From Duganella qianjiadongensis (GTDB lineage: Bacteria; Pseudomonadota; Gammaproteobacteria; Burkholderiales; Burkholderiaceae_D): a stretch of DNA of 64,000 nucleotides. The stretch is taken from contig NZ_WWCM01000005.1 of NCBI RefSeq assembly GCF_009857915.1, positions 124,001-188,000 of the forward strand, written 5' to 3'. Each line of letters starts with the position of its first letter. The first letter of the stretch is position 1. The notes below the pieces were generated by a model. It saw only the letters and a program-made list of their open reading frames with translations. It made no database searches and was not told where the DNA came from. Of this stretch, positions 23,776 to 33,120 are shown in pieces. The position numbers were made by a program, and so were the translations under genes.

Positions 23776-26700
23776 TTAAGGGTTGAACGCGCGCGCCGCG
23801 CCGTCCAGCAGCAGCTGGCGGAACGCGGTTGCCGTGACGGGGCGGCTGAAGTAATAGCCCTGTATCTCGTCGCACAGATGTTCGTGCAGGTAGCTTAACT
23901 GTTCTACCGTCTCCACGCCTTCGGCGATGGTGCGCATGCCCAGGCTGCGCGCCATCTGGATGATGGCATTGACGATGGCGCGGTCTTCGGCGTCGGTAGT
24001 GATGTCGCGCACGAAGGACTGGTCGATCTTGAGCTTGTAGGCCATGAATTTCTTCAGGTGGCTGAGCGAGGAGAAGCCCGTGCCGAAATCGTCGATCGAC
24101 ATGCGCACACCCCGTTCGTGCAGCTTGTTCATCATGGCGATGGCCCCCTGCGGATCGTTCGCCGCCACCGCTTCCGTCAGTTCCAGTTCCAGATACTCGG
24201 CGGGCAAACCTTCTTCCTGCAGGATGCGGGTAATCAGTTTGGGCAGGTCGGTATTGCGGAACTGCACTGCCGACAGATTGACCGCCATGGTCACCGGCGG
24301 CAGTCCTTCGCTACGCCAGCGCACGGCCTGACGCACGGCTTCGCGCAGCACCCACGCGCCTATGCTCTGGATCAGGCCACTTTCTTCGGCAGCGGGAATG
24401 AATTCGGCCGGCGAGACCTTGCCCAGTTCCGGCGTTTCCCAGCGCAGCAGGGCCTCGGCACCGATGATGGCACGTTCGCGCAGTGCCACCTGCGGCTGGT
24501 AGAGCACATGCAGCTGATCGCGTTCGATCGCATAGCGCAGTGCATTCACCAGTTGCAGATGGCGCGCCGCGCGCTGCTGCATGGCGCTGGTGAAGAAGCG
24601 GATGCCGTGCCGGCCCGAACGCTTGACCTGATACATGGCAGCGTCGGCCCGCTGCAGCAGGGCCTCGATTTCTTCGCCGTCGGCCGGATAGATGGCCACG
24701 CCCAGCGAGGCGGTGACTTTCAGGTCGTGGATGCCGATGCGGAAGGGCCGGTCGATCAGATCGAGCAGCTTCTGCGCTACGCTGGCGACTTCGTCCGCAT
24801 TCAGGCCCTGCAGCACAAAGATGAATTCGTCGCCGCCAAGACGCGCCACCATGTCCTGTTCGCGCATGGCGCCGCGCAGGCGGGTGGCCAGTTCGCACAG
24901 CAGCTGGTCGCCCACGCTGTGGCCGAGCGAATCGTTGATGTCCTTGAAGTGATCGAGATCGAGCATCAGCAGGGCCAGTGTGCTGTGCTGGCGGCGCGCC
25001 AGCGCGAGCGCCATATGGGCATGCTCCTGCAACTGGGTGCGGTTGGGCAGGCCGGTCAGCGCGTCGTAGTGGGCCAGATACTGGATGCGTTCATCGGCCA
25101 GCCGGCGCTCCGTCACGTCGCGGGTAATCCCCAGCAGCACACGCTCCTGCCCGGGAGCGTTATCCATAGGTGCGGCATGGGTTTCCAGCAGTCGCTGTTC
25201 GCCCTGCAGACCCTGTATGCGGAATTCCAGATGGCCGCTTTCACCGGCCATCACACGCCGCAGCAGCAGATTGAAGGCCTCGCGATATTCCGGCAGGATC
25301 AGACGTTCCGGCGTGGTCTGCTGCAACGTTTCCAGACTGTCGGCCTGCAGCATGCGCAGGCCGGCTGCGTTGATGTCCTGGAACTTGCCGGCAGCATCGA
25401 TCAGCATCACGCATTCCGGTTCGGTTTCGATGATGGTGCGCAGCCGCTGTTCGCTCTTGCGCAGATTTTCTTCGGTGCGCTTGCGGTCCTGCTGGTGGTC
25501 GAAGTTCTTCAGTGCGAATTCGATATCGAGGCGCATTTCCATCAGCAGGTTCTGGGCATCTTCGTCGAAGGCATTGCGGGCGTCCGAATACGCCGAGAGG
25601 ATGGCTACCACTTTCCCCTGCCGGCGCAGCGGGATGGCGGTGGAAGCAGCCCAGCCGAATTCGGCGGCGCGCGCATGCCAGATGCGGGTTTCTTCGGCCT
25701 CCATAAAATTCTGGCACCAGTAAGGTTCACCGCTGCGGTAGGACAGACCGGCGGGGCCGCAGCCTTCCGGCACATCGGCGCTTAGCGAGAGGTGTACCTG
25801 TTCCAGATATTTGGTGCCCACCCCGGCCCAGGCGACAGCCGCCAGCGTGTGGTGGGCGCCATCGACTGCGCCTATCCAGGCCATGGACATGCCGCCATGG
25901 GTGACGATGGCATCGCAGATGTGCTGGAACAGTTCGTGTTCGGAACGGCAGCGCACAATAGCCTGATTGCACTGGCTCAGCGCCATATATAGCCGGCTAA
26001 GGCGGTGGGTACGCGCCTGCGCGGCCAGCCGCTCCTGCTCCAGCCGCGCCAGATTGCGCTGCAATTCGCCTACCCAGCCCCATACGGTATCGCGTGCGCC
26101 CGGTGCTACCAGCAGGGGCGGATCGAGTTCTCCCTGACCGAGCCGGGTGATGCTGCGCTGGAGCTGCTCGACATTGCAGCCCAGCGAGGTATCCAGACTG
26201 CGCTTGGTGCGCCACAACATCACCAGCAGCCCCAGTGCGCTCAGGCCAAAGATGATGCGGGCCAGCAGCGCGTCGTTCTCTGCCAGCCTGACTTCCATCA
26301 GGGTGCGCTGCTCGACGCTGTAGCTGACCTGGCCGATAGGCGACATGATGCGTGCCTTGGCATGGTGGTAGTAGGGGTTGTGCAGCATCAGCATGGCCTG
26401 CTGCAGCGCTTCCGGCGTGACATCGGCGCGGTCGCGCATGCCGATGGCATTGCGTTCTATGGTCGAGAGGCGGTCCGATTCGCGCTTGGACTGGGCCAGC
26501 AGCTCCATTTCCTGATCGGTGAAGCCGGCAGCGCGCATCATTTCGAGCAGGGGAATAGCCGGGCCGGAAGGACGGGGACGGTGTTCGCCGTCGAGTACCA
26601 GATCCCAGTACACGTCCTCGTAGCGCAGCGGGCGCGGGGCTCGGCCATCGCGGATGTCGAGGATTTCCAGATAATGGCTACGGAAATGCGCTTCGCCGGT

Positions 26701-26919
26701 GATGATGTAGCTGCGCGCCATGCGGGTCAGGTCATCGGACGAGTGGCGCAGTTCTTCCACCAGTGCTTGCGACTGGAAGCGCTTTTCGTTGGCGCGGTCT
26801 ATGCGTTTTTCCGTCCACACATAGGCTACAAATGTCAGTGCGGCAACTACAATGAGGCCAACGCAATATTGGAGGAAGCGGGTAAATTGCGGCGGCTGGC
26901 GTTGGTCTGACACGGGCAT
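23776..26919 (-). CDS. Membrane GAF-PAS-GGDEF-EAL c-di-GMP enzyme
   Basis: A 1047-residue sensor-enzyme: TM1 (about 14-34), a periplasmic region of about 185 residues (to about 218), TM2 (about 219-236), then GAF (about 325-480), PAS (about 490-610), GGDEF (RLGGDEF near 693-699) and EAL (GAEALLRW near 820). The cyclase inhibitory site RxxD is present nine residues before GGDEF (REQD), unlike in the GGDEF-EAL protein near 11 kb. EAL catalytic motifs (NLSAVQFR, ELTEAV, IDDFGTGFSSL, IAEGVET) look intact. ATG 26919 (MPVSDQRQ) was chosen because residues before it are low-complexity and lack a better start. It sits between sdaA and thrC on the opposite strand. Confidence 0.93.
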   Translation of the reverse strand: MPVSDQRQPPQFTRFLQYCVGLIVVAALTFVAYVWTEKRIDRANEKRFQSQALVEELRHSSDDLTRMARSYIITGEAHFRSHYLEILDIRDGRAPRPLRYEDVYWDLVLDGEHRPRPSGPAIPLLEMMRAAGFTDQEMELLAQSKRESDRLSTIERNAIGMRDRADVTPEALQQAMLMLHNPYYHHAKARIMSPIGQVSYSVEQRTLMEVRLAENDALLARIIFGLSALGLLVMLWRTKRSLDTSLGCNVEQLQRSITRLGQGELDPPLLVAPGARDTVWGWVGELQRNLARLEQERLAAQARTHRLSRLYMALSQCNQAIVRCRSEHELFQHICDAIVTHGGMSMAWIGAVDGAHHTLAAVAWAGVGTKYLEQVHLSLSADVPEGCGPAGLSYRSGEPYWCQNFMEAEETRIWHARAAEFGWAASTAIPLRRQGKVVAILSAYSDARNAFDEDAQNLLMEMRLDIEFALKNFDHQQDRKRTEENLRKSEQRLRTIIETEPECVMLIDAAGKFQDINAAGLRMLQADSLETLQQTTPERLILPEYREAFNLLLRRVMAGESGHLEFRIQGLQGEQRLLETHAAPMDNAPGQERVLLGITRDVTERRLADERIQYLAHYDALTGLPNRTQLQEHAHMALALARRQHSTLALLMLDLDHFKDINDSLGHSVGDQLLCELATRLRGAMREQDMVARLGGDEFIFVLQGLNADEVASVAQKLLDLIDRPFRIGIHDLKVTASLGVAIYPADGEEIEALLQRADAAMYQVKRSGRHGIRFFTSAMQQRAARHLQLVNALRYAIERDQLHVLYQPQVALRERAIIGAEALLRWETPELGKVSPAEFIPAAEESGLIQSIGAWVLREAVRQAVRWRSEGLPPVTMAVNLSAVQFRNTDLPKLITRILQEEGLPAEYLELELTEAVAANDPQGAIAMMNKLHERGVRMSIDDFGTGFSSLSHLKKFMAYKLKIDQSFVRDITTDAEDRAIVNAIIQMARSLGMRTIAEGVETVEQLSYLHEHLCDEIQGYYFSRPVTATAFRQLLLDGAARAFNP

Positions 26920-27029
26920 TGGGGGTCGAAAGCAAGCTGAACAGGGAAGCGCAGCCCTTAGTATAGGGGGTGCAAGTAACAAATTGCCAGCATTCTAGTG
27001 TGTTGCGCTGCAGATAATACAACGTCCAT

Positions 27030-27059
27030 TTCACGGCTGGGGCCCGGGCGCACTATAAT
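27030..27059 (+). promoter_or_regulatory. Predicted sigma-70 promoter of thrC
   Basis: A perfect -10 TATAAT (27054-27059) is preceded after 18 bases by TTCACG (27030-27035), a fair -35. The thrC start codon lies 61 bases after the -10 box. Confidence 0.6.
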
Positions 27060-27119
27060 AGCCGCTCGCTGTGTACCGTTCTGCCCATTTGCCGTAAGCT
27101 CAACCGGACTTTCCTACCT

Positions 27120-28598
27120 ATGCAATACGTGTCTACCCGCGCCGCCGCGTCGGCCGCTGCTTCCTCTACCCAACAATTCTCCGATATTCTGCTGGGCGGC
27201 CTTGCCGCTGACGGTGGCCTGTTCCTGCCGACCGCCTATCCGCAGGTAACGGGCGACGAGCTCAATGCCTGGCGCGATCTGTCGTATGCCGATCTGGCTT
27301 TCCAGATTCTGAAGAAGTTTGCCACCGATATACCGGAAGCCGACCTGCGCGCTCTGACCGCCAAGACCTATACCAAGGAAGTCTATAAAAACACCCGCGC
27401 CGGCGAAAAAGCCAGCCAGATCACGCCGCTGCGCGTGCTGGAAGAGCACGCCGACGGCAGCAAACTGGTGCTGCAGGCGCTGTCCAACGGCCCCACGCTG
27501 GCCTTCAAGGATATGGCCATGCAGTTGCTGGGCAATCTGTTCGAATACGCGCTGGCCAAGCAGGACGAACAGCTGAATATCTTCGGCGCCACCTCGGGCG
27601 ATACGGGCAGTGCGGCCGAATACGCCATGCGTGGTAAAAAAGGCGTGCGCGTGTTCATGCTGTCGCCGCATAGCAAAATGAGCGCCTTCCAGACGGCGCA
27701 GATGTTCAGCCTGCAGGACCCTAACATCTTCAACATCGCGCTCGAAGGCGTGTTCGATGATGCCCAGGATATGGTCAAAGCCGTGTCCAACGATCTGGAA
27801 TTCAAGCGACGCTACAAGATCGGTACGGTCAATTCGATCAACTGGGCCCGTGTGGTGGCGCAGGTGGTGTACTACTTCCGTGGCTATCTGTCGGCCACCA
27901 CCTCGAACGAGCAGAAAGTCTCCTTCACCGTCCCGTCTGGTAACTTCGGCAATATCTGCGCCGGCCACATCGCCCGCATGATGGGCCTGCCGATCGATAA
28001 GCTGGTGGCCGCCACCAATGAAAACGACGTGCTGGACGAATTCTTCCGCACCGGCGTGTACCGCGTGCGCAAATCGGCCGAGACCTATCACACCAGCAGC
28101 CCGTCGATGGACATCTCCAAGGCGTCCAACTTCGAGCGCTTTATCTACGATCTGGTGGGCCGCGATGGCGACCGCACCCGCGCCCTGTTCCAGAAAGTGG
28201 AAACGCATGGCGGCTTCGACCTGTCCGGCAAACCGGGCAGCGATGGCGACGAGTTCAAGCTGGTGGCCAACTACGGCTTCAAGTCGGGCAAATCCACCCA
28301 TGCCGACCGCCTCGACACCATCCGCGATGTGGCCGACGACTACGGCATCGTGATCGACACCCACACGGCGGACGGCATCAAGGTGGCGCGCGAGCACATC
28401 GAACCGGGCGTCACCATGATCGTGCTGGAAACTGCGCTGGCGGCCAAATTTAACGAAACCATCCTGGAAGCGCTGGGTCAGGACGCCGAGCGTCCGGCCG
28501 GTTTCGAAAACATCGAAGACCTGCCGCAGAAATTCGTGGTCATGCCGGTCGATGTGGAAAAGCTCAAGCAGTACATCGCCACCAATACCGGTCTGTAA
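27120..28598 (+). CDS. thrC: Threonine synthase
   Basis: A 492-residue fold-type II PLP enzyme that converts O-phosphohomoserine to threonine. The PLP lysine is K130 in LAFKDMAMQ, the phosphate-binding segment is ATSGDTGSAAEY near 160, and FTVPSGNFGNICAGHIARMMGLPI near 270-295 is characteristic. Length matches the proteobacterial long form. In many betaproteobacteria the homoserine dehydrogenase gene lies directly upstream; here a divergent c-di-GMP gene takes that place and thrC has its own promoter. moeA follows after 12 bases in the same direction. Confidence 0.95.
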   Translation: MQYVSTRAAASAAASSTQQFSDILLGGLAADGGLFLPTAYPQVTGDELNAWRDLSYADLAFQILKKFATDIPEADLRALTAKTYTKEVYKNTRAGEKASQITPLRVLEEHADGSKLVLQALSNGPTLAFKDMAMQLLGNLFEYALAKQDEQLNIFGATSGDTGSAAEYAMRGKKGVRVFMLSPHSKMSAFQTAQMFSLQDPNIFNIALEGVFDDAQDMVKAVSNDLEFKRRYKIGTVNSINWARVVAQVVYYFRGYLSATTSNEQKVSFTVPSGNFGNICAGHIARMMGLPIDKLVAATNENDVLDEFFRTGVYRVRKSAETYHTSSPSMDISKASNFERFIYDLVGRDGDRTRALFQKVETHGGFDLSGKPGSDGDEFKLVANYGFKSGKSTHADRLDTIRDVADDYGIVIDTHTADGIKVAREHIEPGVTMIVLETALAAKFNETILEALGQDAERPAGFENIEDLPQKFVVMPVDVEKLKQYIATNTGL

Positions 28599-28610
28599 GG
28601 CAGATCCAGC

Positions 28611-29837
28611 ATGAGCAGCCATCAGCATCAGCCCCCGCCCATGTTATCCGTCAGCGCAGCGCTGCAGCTGATGGCGGCTGCCGCCCGCGTGGTGGAGGGG
28701 GTGGAAAGCGTGTCCACGCTGGCCGCCAACGGCCGCGTGCTGGCCGAGGCACAGGTGTCGGCTATGAACGTGCCCGGCATGGACAACACCCAGATGGATG
28801 GCTATGCCGTGCGCGCTGCCGATTGCGCCAGCGGCGGCGCCGCCTTGCCCGTGTCGCAGCGCATTCCGGCCGGCCATGTGGGCAGCGAACTGGCGGCTGG
28901 CACGGCAGCGCGGATTTTTACCGGCGCGATGATACCGCCCGGCGCCGATGCCGTGGTCATGCAGGAGCAGTGCGAGTTCAAGGATGGCGTGGTCACCGTG
29001 CGCCATACGCCCAAGGCCGGCGACTGGATACGCCGTGCCGGCGAAGATATCCGCACGGGCAGCGTGGTGCTGCCGGCCGGCACCCGGCTGCGCAGTCAGG
29101 AACTGGGGCTGGCCGCTTCGGTAGGGCTGGCGCAGCTGCCCGTGCGGCGCAAGCTGCGCGTGGCAGTATTCTTTACGGGCGATGAGCTGACCATGCCGGG
29201 TGAACCGCTGGCGCCGGGCGCGATCTACAATTCCAACCGGTTTACCATCCGCGCCCTGCTGGAAAATCTGGGCTGCGAGATCAGCGATTTCGGCATCGTG
29301 CCCGATACGCTGGCGGCGACCCGCGCCGTGCTGCGCGAGGCAGCGCAGGGCCATGATCTGATCATCACTTCCGGCGGTGTTTCCGTCGGTGAGGAAGACC
29401 ACATCAAGCCTGCGGTGGAAGCCGAGGGCCGGCTGAATATGTGGCAGATTGCCGTCAAACCGGGCAAACCGCTGGCATTCGGCGAAGTAGGGCAGGCCTT
29501 CTTTACCGGGCTGCCCGGCAACCCCGTATCGAGCTTTATCACTTTCCTGCTGTTCGTGCGGCCATTCATATTGCGGCTGCAGGGCGTGGAACATGGGCTG
29601 GCGCCGCGCGCCTACACCATGCGGGCCGATTTCGACTGGCCCAAGGCCGACCGCCGCAACGAGTTCCTGCGCGTGCGCCTGAACGCCGAGGGTGGGCTGG
29701 AACGTTTCTCCAACCAGAGCTCCGGCGTGCTGACCTCCACCGTCTGGGGCGATGGCGTGGTCGATAATCCGCCCGGACAGGCCATAGCACGCGGCGATAG
29801 CGTGCGATTTATACCGTTTAGCGAGTTAATGTACTGA
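28611..29837 (+). CDS. moeA: Molybdopterin molybdenumtransferase
   Basis: A 408-residue MoeA that inserts molybdate into adenylated molybdopterin to complete molybdenum cofactor. Signatures include NTQMDGYAVRA near residues 60-70, GARIFTGAMIPPGADAVVMQE-like sequence near 105-122, and the MoCF-domain motif TSGGVSVGEEDHIK near 255. Length is as expected (E. coli 411). The stop overlaps the start of moaD by one base (TGATG at 29835-29839), so the two are translationally coupled. The operon runs thrC-moeA-moaD-flavoprotein; moaE is not present. Confidence 0.95.
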   Translation: MSSHQHQPPPMLSVSAALQLMAAAARVVEGVESVSTLAANGRVLAEAQVSAMNVPGMDNTQMDGYAVRAADCASGGAALPVSQRIPAGHVGSELAAGTAARIFTGAMIPPGADAVVMQEQCEFKDGVVTVRHTPKAGDWIRRAGEDIRTGSVVLPAGTRLRSQELGLAASVGLAQLPVRRKLRVAVFFTGDELTMPGEPLAPGAIYNSNRFTIRALLENLGCEISDFGIVPDTLAATRAVLREAAQGHDLIITSGGVSVGEEDHIKPAVEAEGRLNMWQIAVKPGKPLAFGEVGQAFFTGLPGNPVSSFITFLLFVRPFILRLQGVEHGLAPRAYTMRADFDWPKADRRNEFLRVRLNAEGGLERFSNQSSGVLTSTVWGDGVVDNPPGQAIARGDSVRFIPFSELMY

Positions 29838-30091
29838 TGTCTGTCACTGTAAAATTTTTTGCCAGCGTGCGCGAAGCGCTGGGCACCGCCTCCGAAGTGC
29901 TGGAATTGCCGGCAGGCGTGAGCACGGTGGGCGGTTTGCGCGCCCATCTGGCTGGGCGCGGCGACGTCTGGCAGCAGGCGCTGGGCAGCACGGCGCTGCG
30001 CATGGCCTGCAATCAGGTGATGTGCGATGCCGACGCCGCCGTGGCCGATGGTGCGGAAGTGGCGTTCTTCCCGCCTGTGACAGGCGGCTGA
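29837..30091 (+). CDS. moaD: Molybdopterin synthase sulfur carrier subunit
   Basis: An 84-residue ubiquitin-fold protein ending in the double glycine (PPVTGG) that is thiocarboxylated and donates sulfur to precursor Z through MoaE. The N-terminus VTVKFFASVREALG is typical MoaD. It overlaps moeA by one base and its stop directly precedes the ATG of the next gene. The catalytic partner gene moaE, which often follows moaD, is replaced here by a flavoprotein gene and must be elsewhere. Confidence 0.94.
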   Translation: MSVTVKFFASVREALGTASEVLELPAGVSTVGGLRAHLAGRGDVWQQALGSTALRMACNQVMCDADAAVADGAEVAFFPPVTGG

Positions 30092-31339
30092 ATGACGCAG
30101 CAGGCAGCACAGACGGCGAATCCGGTGCGTGCGCGGGTTGCCGTGATCGGCGGCGGGCCTGCCGGCCTGATGGCGGCACAGCAGCTGGCTCTGGCCGGGG
30201 TACAGGTCGATCTGTACGATGCCATGCCTTCGGTGGGGCGCAAATTTCTGCTGGCTGGCCGTGGCGGCATGAACATCACCCACGCCGAACCCTATTCCCA
30301 GTTTGTGACCCGCTATGGCGCCAGTACGGCGCCGCTACTGCCCATGCTCGACGCATTTGGCCCGCAGGCAGTGCGCGACTGGGTCCGTGGTCTGGGTCTG
30401 GAAACCTTCGTCGGCAGTTCCGGCCGCGTATTCCCCACTGACATGAAAGCTGCGCCGCTGCTGCGGGCGTGGCTGCATCGCCTGCGCGAAGCCGGCGTGC
30501 AGTTCCATATGCGCCATCGCTGGCTGGGCTGGCGCGGTGACGCGCTGTTGCTGCAGGGCCCGCAGGGCGACGTACTGGTGCAGGCCGACGCCGTGGTGCT
30601 GGCACTGGGCGGCGGCAGCTGGGCGCGGCTGGGATCGGATGGTAGCTGGCTGCCATTGCTGGCGGCGCGCGGCGTTGCTGTCGCACCGCTGCAGGCCGCC
30701 AACTGCGGTTTCGATGTGGACTGGAGCGCGCATTTCAGCGAGCGCCATGCGGGAGAACCGCTGACCACCGTGGCGATCAGCGCGCGCGGTGCCGATGGCC
30801 ACAGCCTGTACAAGCAGGGCCAGTTCGTGGTGACGGCGGGTGGTGTGGAAGGCAGTCTGATTTATGCGCTGTCGGCTGCGCTGCGCGAACAGATTAACGC
30901 CGATGGCCATGCCGCCATCTATCTCGATCTGCTGCCCGATTTCAGCGCCGAGCGGGTGGCGGCGGAGGTGCAGCGCCCGCGCGGTGCCCGTTCCATGGCC
31001 AGCCACCTGCAAAGCCGGCTAGGCATCAAGGGCGTCAAAGCCGGATTGCTGCGCGAATGCCTGAGCAAGGAGCAGTATGCCGACGGCGAACAGCTGGCGC
31101 AGGCCATCAAGCATCTGCCACTGCGTCTGCTGCGCCCCCGTCCTATCGATGAGGCCATCAGCAGTGCCGGTGGCGTGCGCTGGGATGCGCTGGAGGGCTG
31201 CATGCTGGCGGCTGTGCCGGGGGTATTCGTGGCGGGCGAAATGGTGGACTGGGAAGCGCCCACGGGCGGTTATCTGCTTACCGCCTGTCTGGCCGGCGGG
31301 CAGGCTGCAGCACGCGATGTGCTGCGCTGGCTGGTCTAG
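30092..31339 (+). CDS. TIGR03862/HI0933-like flavoprotein
   Basis: A 415-residue FAD-binding protein of the HI0933/BaiN family, closest to the TIGR03862 type. It has the dinucleotide site VIGGGPAGLMAAQQLA (residues about 17-32), the family segment VGRKFLLAGRGGMNITH (about 48-64) and the C-terminal FAD motif GVFVAGEMVDWEAPTGGYLL. The substrate is unknown for this family; members are thought to be oxidoreductases. It starts on the base after the moaD stop, so it is part of the moeA-moaD operon. Whether it takes part in cofactor synthesis is not shown. It converges with the DUF2807 gene. Confidence 0.87.
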   Translation: MTQQAAQTANPVRARVAVIGGGPAGLMAAQQLALAGVQVDLYDAMPSVGRKFLLAGRGGMNITHAEPYSQFVTRYGASTAPLLPMLDAFGPQAVRDWVRGLGLETFVGSSGRVFPTDMKAAPLLRAWLHRLREAGVQFHMRHRWLGWRGDALLLQGPQGDVLVQADAVVLALGGGSWARLGSDGSWLPLLAARGVAVAPLQAANCGFDVDWSAHFSERHAGEPLTTVAISARGADGHSLYKQGQFVVTAGGVEGSLIYALSAALREQINADGHAAIYLDLLPDFSAERVAAEVQRPRGARSMASHLQSRLGIKGVKAGLLRECLSKEQYADGEQLAQAIKHLPLRLLRPRPIDEAISSAGGVRWDALEGCMLAAVPGVFVAGEMVDWEAPTGGYLLTACLAGGQAAARDVLRWLV

Positions 31340-31340
31340 T

Positions 31341-32147
31341 CTATTCCCAGCTCACGTCGCCCGAGCCGTTGCGGTCTACACTGCGCTGGTCGGGGCGGCC
31401 CAGCACCCTGACGTCGCCGCTGCCGCGCAGGGTCAGGTCGGCGCTGCGGCGCGCAAACACCTGGCTGCTGCCCGAGCCGCGCTGATTGAGTACCACTTTG
31501 TCGGCACTCAGATGGCGCGCATCGAGGTCGCCCGATCCCGTCACCTCCGCATTCAGATCCTTGCAGCTGCCGGCGGCCGCCAGTGTGCCGGAACCCACCA
31601 TCTCCAGCGTCACGTGGTCGCTATTGCCGGCATTGAGGTTGAGGTGGCCGCTGCCATGGATGGCCGCTTCCAGCGTGCGATAACGGCCGCTGAAATCCAG
31701 ATTGCCCGAGCCGTGCAGCTGCAGTTCCAGCCGGTCGCCGCTGAAGCCCTGTACGCGGGTTTCGCCGCTGCTGTTGACCACCAGCTCGCGCAGATCGGGC
31801 AGCACCAGTTCCACCCGCAGCCGGTGGCGCGGGTTGAGCAGCATGCCCTTGGTGCCGATATGCAGCTCGGCGCCATCCTGTATGGTCTCGATATTGGCCA
31901 GCGAGCGCTGTTCGCCCCGTACTTTCAGGCTGGCCGGCTGGCCCTGAGTGAGGGTCAGGTCGATCGGGCCGCTGACTTCGACGCTGTTGGCCATGCCGTC
32001 GACAGGGCGGTTTTCGCCCGCCAGCGCCCGTCCTGCCGAGCTGGAGAGACTGGTGGTGCCATAGGCTTTGAGCATGCTGTAGCTGATGCCTATCAGTACA
32101 AATGCCAGTAACAGCAGGCTGGTGGCGATTTTGAGCAGTGAGCGCAT
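31341..32147 (-). CDS. DUF2807 (head GIN domain) exported protein
   Basis: A 268-residue protein with an N-terminal membrane anchor or signal segment (LLKIATSLLLLAFVLIGIS, residues 4-22) and a long repetitive beta-helical region with GSGxLxxxG/SGDV patterns (VTGSGDLDARHLSADKV, NRNGSGDVSW at the C-terminus), typical of DUF2807 'putative auto-transporter adhesin, head GIN' proteins. The function is not established. ATG 32147 is used because upstream residues overlap the DUF1700 gene and do not fit a signal peptide. The DUF1700 gene ends 10 bases upstream, so the pair forms an operon, as is common for these two families. Confidence 0.82.
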   Translation of the reverse strand: MRSLLKIATSLLLLAFVLIGISYSMLKAYGTTSLSSSAGRALAGENRPVDGMANSVEVSGPIDLTLTQGQPASLKVRGEQRSLANIETIQDGAELHIGTKGMLLNPRHRLRVELVLPDLRELVVNSSGETRVQGFSGDRLELQLHGSGNLDFSGRYRTLEAAIHGSGHLNLNAGNSDHVTLEMVGSGTLAAAGSCKDLNAEVTGSGDLDARHLSADKVVLNQRGSGSSQVFARRSADLTLRGSGDVRVLGRPDQRSVDRNGSGDVSWE

Positions 32148-32157
32148 AGCAGAATTC

Positions 32158-32991
32158 CTAGTGGCCGCGCAGCAGCGAGAGATTGGCGGCGGCATAGCGT
32201 TTCAGGCCGAGCATGGTGTAGCGGCTAAGCACCACCCCCAGCAGGCAGAAGCCTATACCGCCCAGTATCAGGCCGAAACCGATCAGGCTCTGGGTGGTGC
32301 GGGCGCCGTTATCGAAGTCGGTGGTAATGTGCAGGTCGCCCGCGGCGACGGCCTCGGCCCGGTTGAGCAGGCGGCCGCCACGGCTCAGGTTTTCGTCAGC
32401 GCTGCTGCTGGCCGGCGTGGCCGTATCCGGATGCAGCTGTACGCCCATGCTGTCTATGGTCATGCGCCAGCCTTCGCCCGCCTGCTGCTCCTCGTCGCTA
32501 TCGAAGTGGCTGCTGGTGTAGCTCATGATATGCCGTAGCGGGCCTTCCAGCGCCAGTTCGTTCTGGCCCGACAGGCCGCTAGACACCAGCGCGATACCGC
32601 CGATGTAGAAGGCAAACGCGGAGATGTACACGGCAGCCAGCAGCGATGCGTACACGGCAGCCGGGATCACCATGAACAGGTTGAACAGCACCAGCCCGAT
32701 CAGCGAACCTAGTGTGCGCAGCAGATGGAAGGGGCGCTTTCTGGCTGGCGTCGCCGCTGCCGGCGCGGCGCCCGCGCCATGGAGCTGGGCATCCAGATGG
32801 GCCGCCGTGCGCAAGGCCATGGCCACCTGACGGGGCGGCTCCAGTTCCTGATAGATCTCGCTTTCGCCGCGTCCCGCTACCAGTCCGTCGATGAAACGCT
32901 GCTCGTAGTCGGCCAGTGCGGCGGCCACCGTATGCGGTGGCAGACCTTGCAGCGCCAGTCTGAGTTGTTCGAGGTATGCCTGCTTGTTCAT
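32158..32991 (-). CDS. DUF1700/HAAS-domain membrane protein
   Basis: A 277-residue protein starting with the DUF1700 signature MNKQAYLEQLRLALQGLP and a short soluble domain (about 1-80), followed by hydrophobic segments (about 105-160) and a C-terminal one (FGLILGGIGFCLLGVVL, near 240-258). DUF1700 proteins are often encoded with a PadR regulator and a DUF2807/DUF4097 protein and are thought to relate to envelope stress; here the DUF2807 gene is next to it, but no PadR gene is seen. The 129 bases upstream hold no gene. Confidence 0.8.
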   Translation of the reverse strand: MNKQAYLEQLRLALQGLPPHTVAAALADYEQRFIDGLVAGRGESEIYQELEPPRQVAMALRTAAHLDAQLHGAGAAPAAATPARKRPFHLLRTLGSLIGLVLFNLFMVIPAAVYASLLAAVYISAFAFYIGGIALVSSGLSGQNELALEGPLRHIMSYTSSHFDSDEEQQAGEGWRMTIDSMGVQLHPDTATPASSSADENLSRGGRLLNRAEAVAAGDLHITTDFDNGARTTQSLIGFGLILGGIGFCLLGVVLSRYTMLGLKRYAAANLSLLRGH

Positions 32992-33120
32992 ATTCGCTTG
33001 TGTTGCGTAGCAATCGTTTGCAATGTGGCCTATGCTGCTACTTTATCGGGATCGCCGTCCAGTTGCTATGAACATGGGATGAAATGCAGAAATCCGGGCA
33101 TAGACGACAGAAAACACCAT

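Noticed and set aside
24058..25785. Plus-strand open frame of about 570 codons inside the GAF-PAS-GGDEF-EAL gene
   Set aside because: The minus-strand frame carries intact GGDEF, EAL, PAS and GAF motifs; the plus frame carries none.
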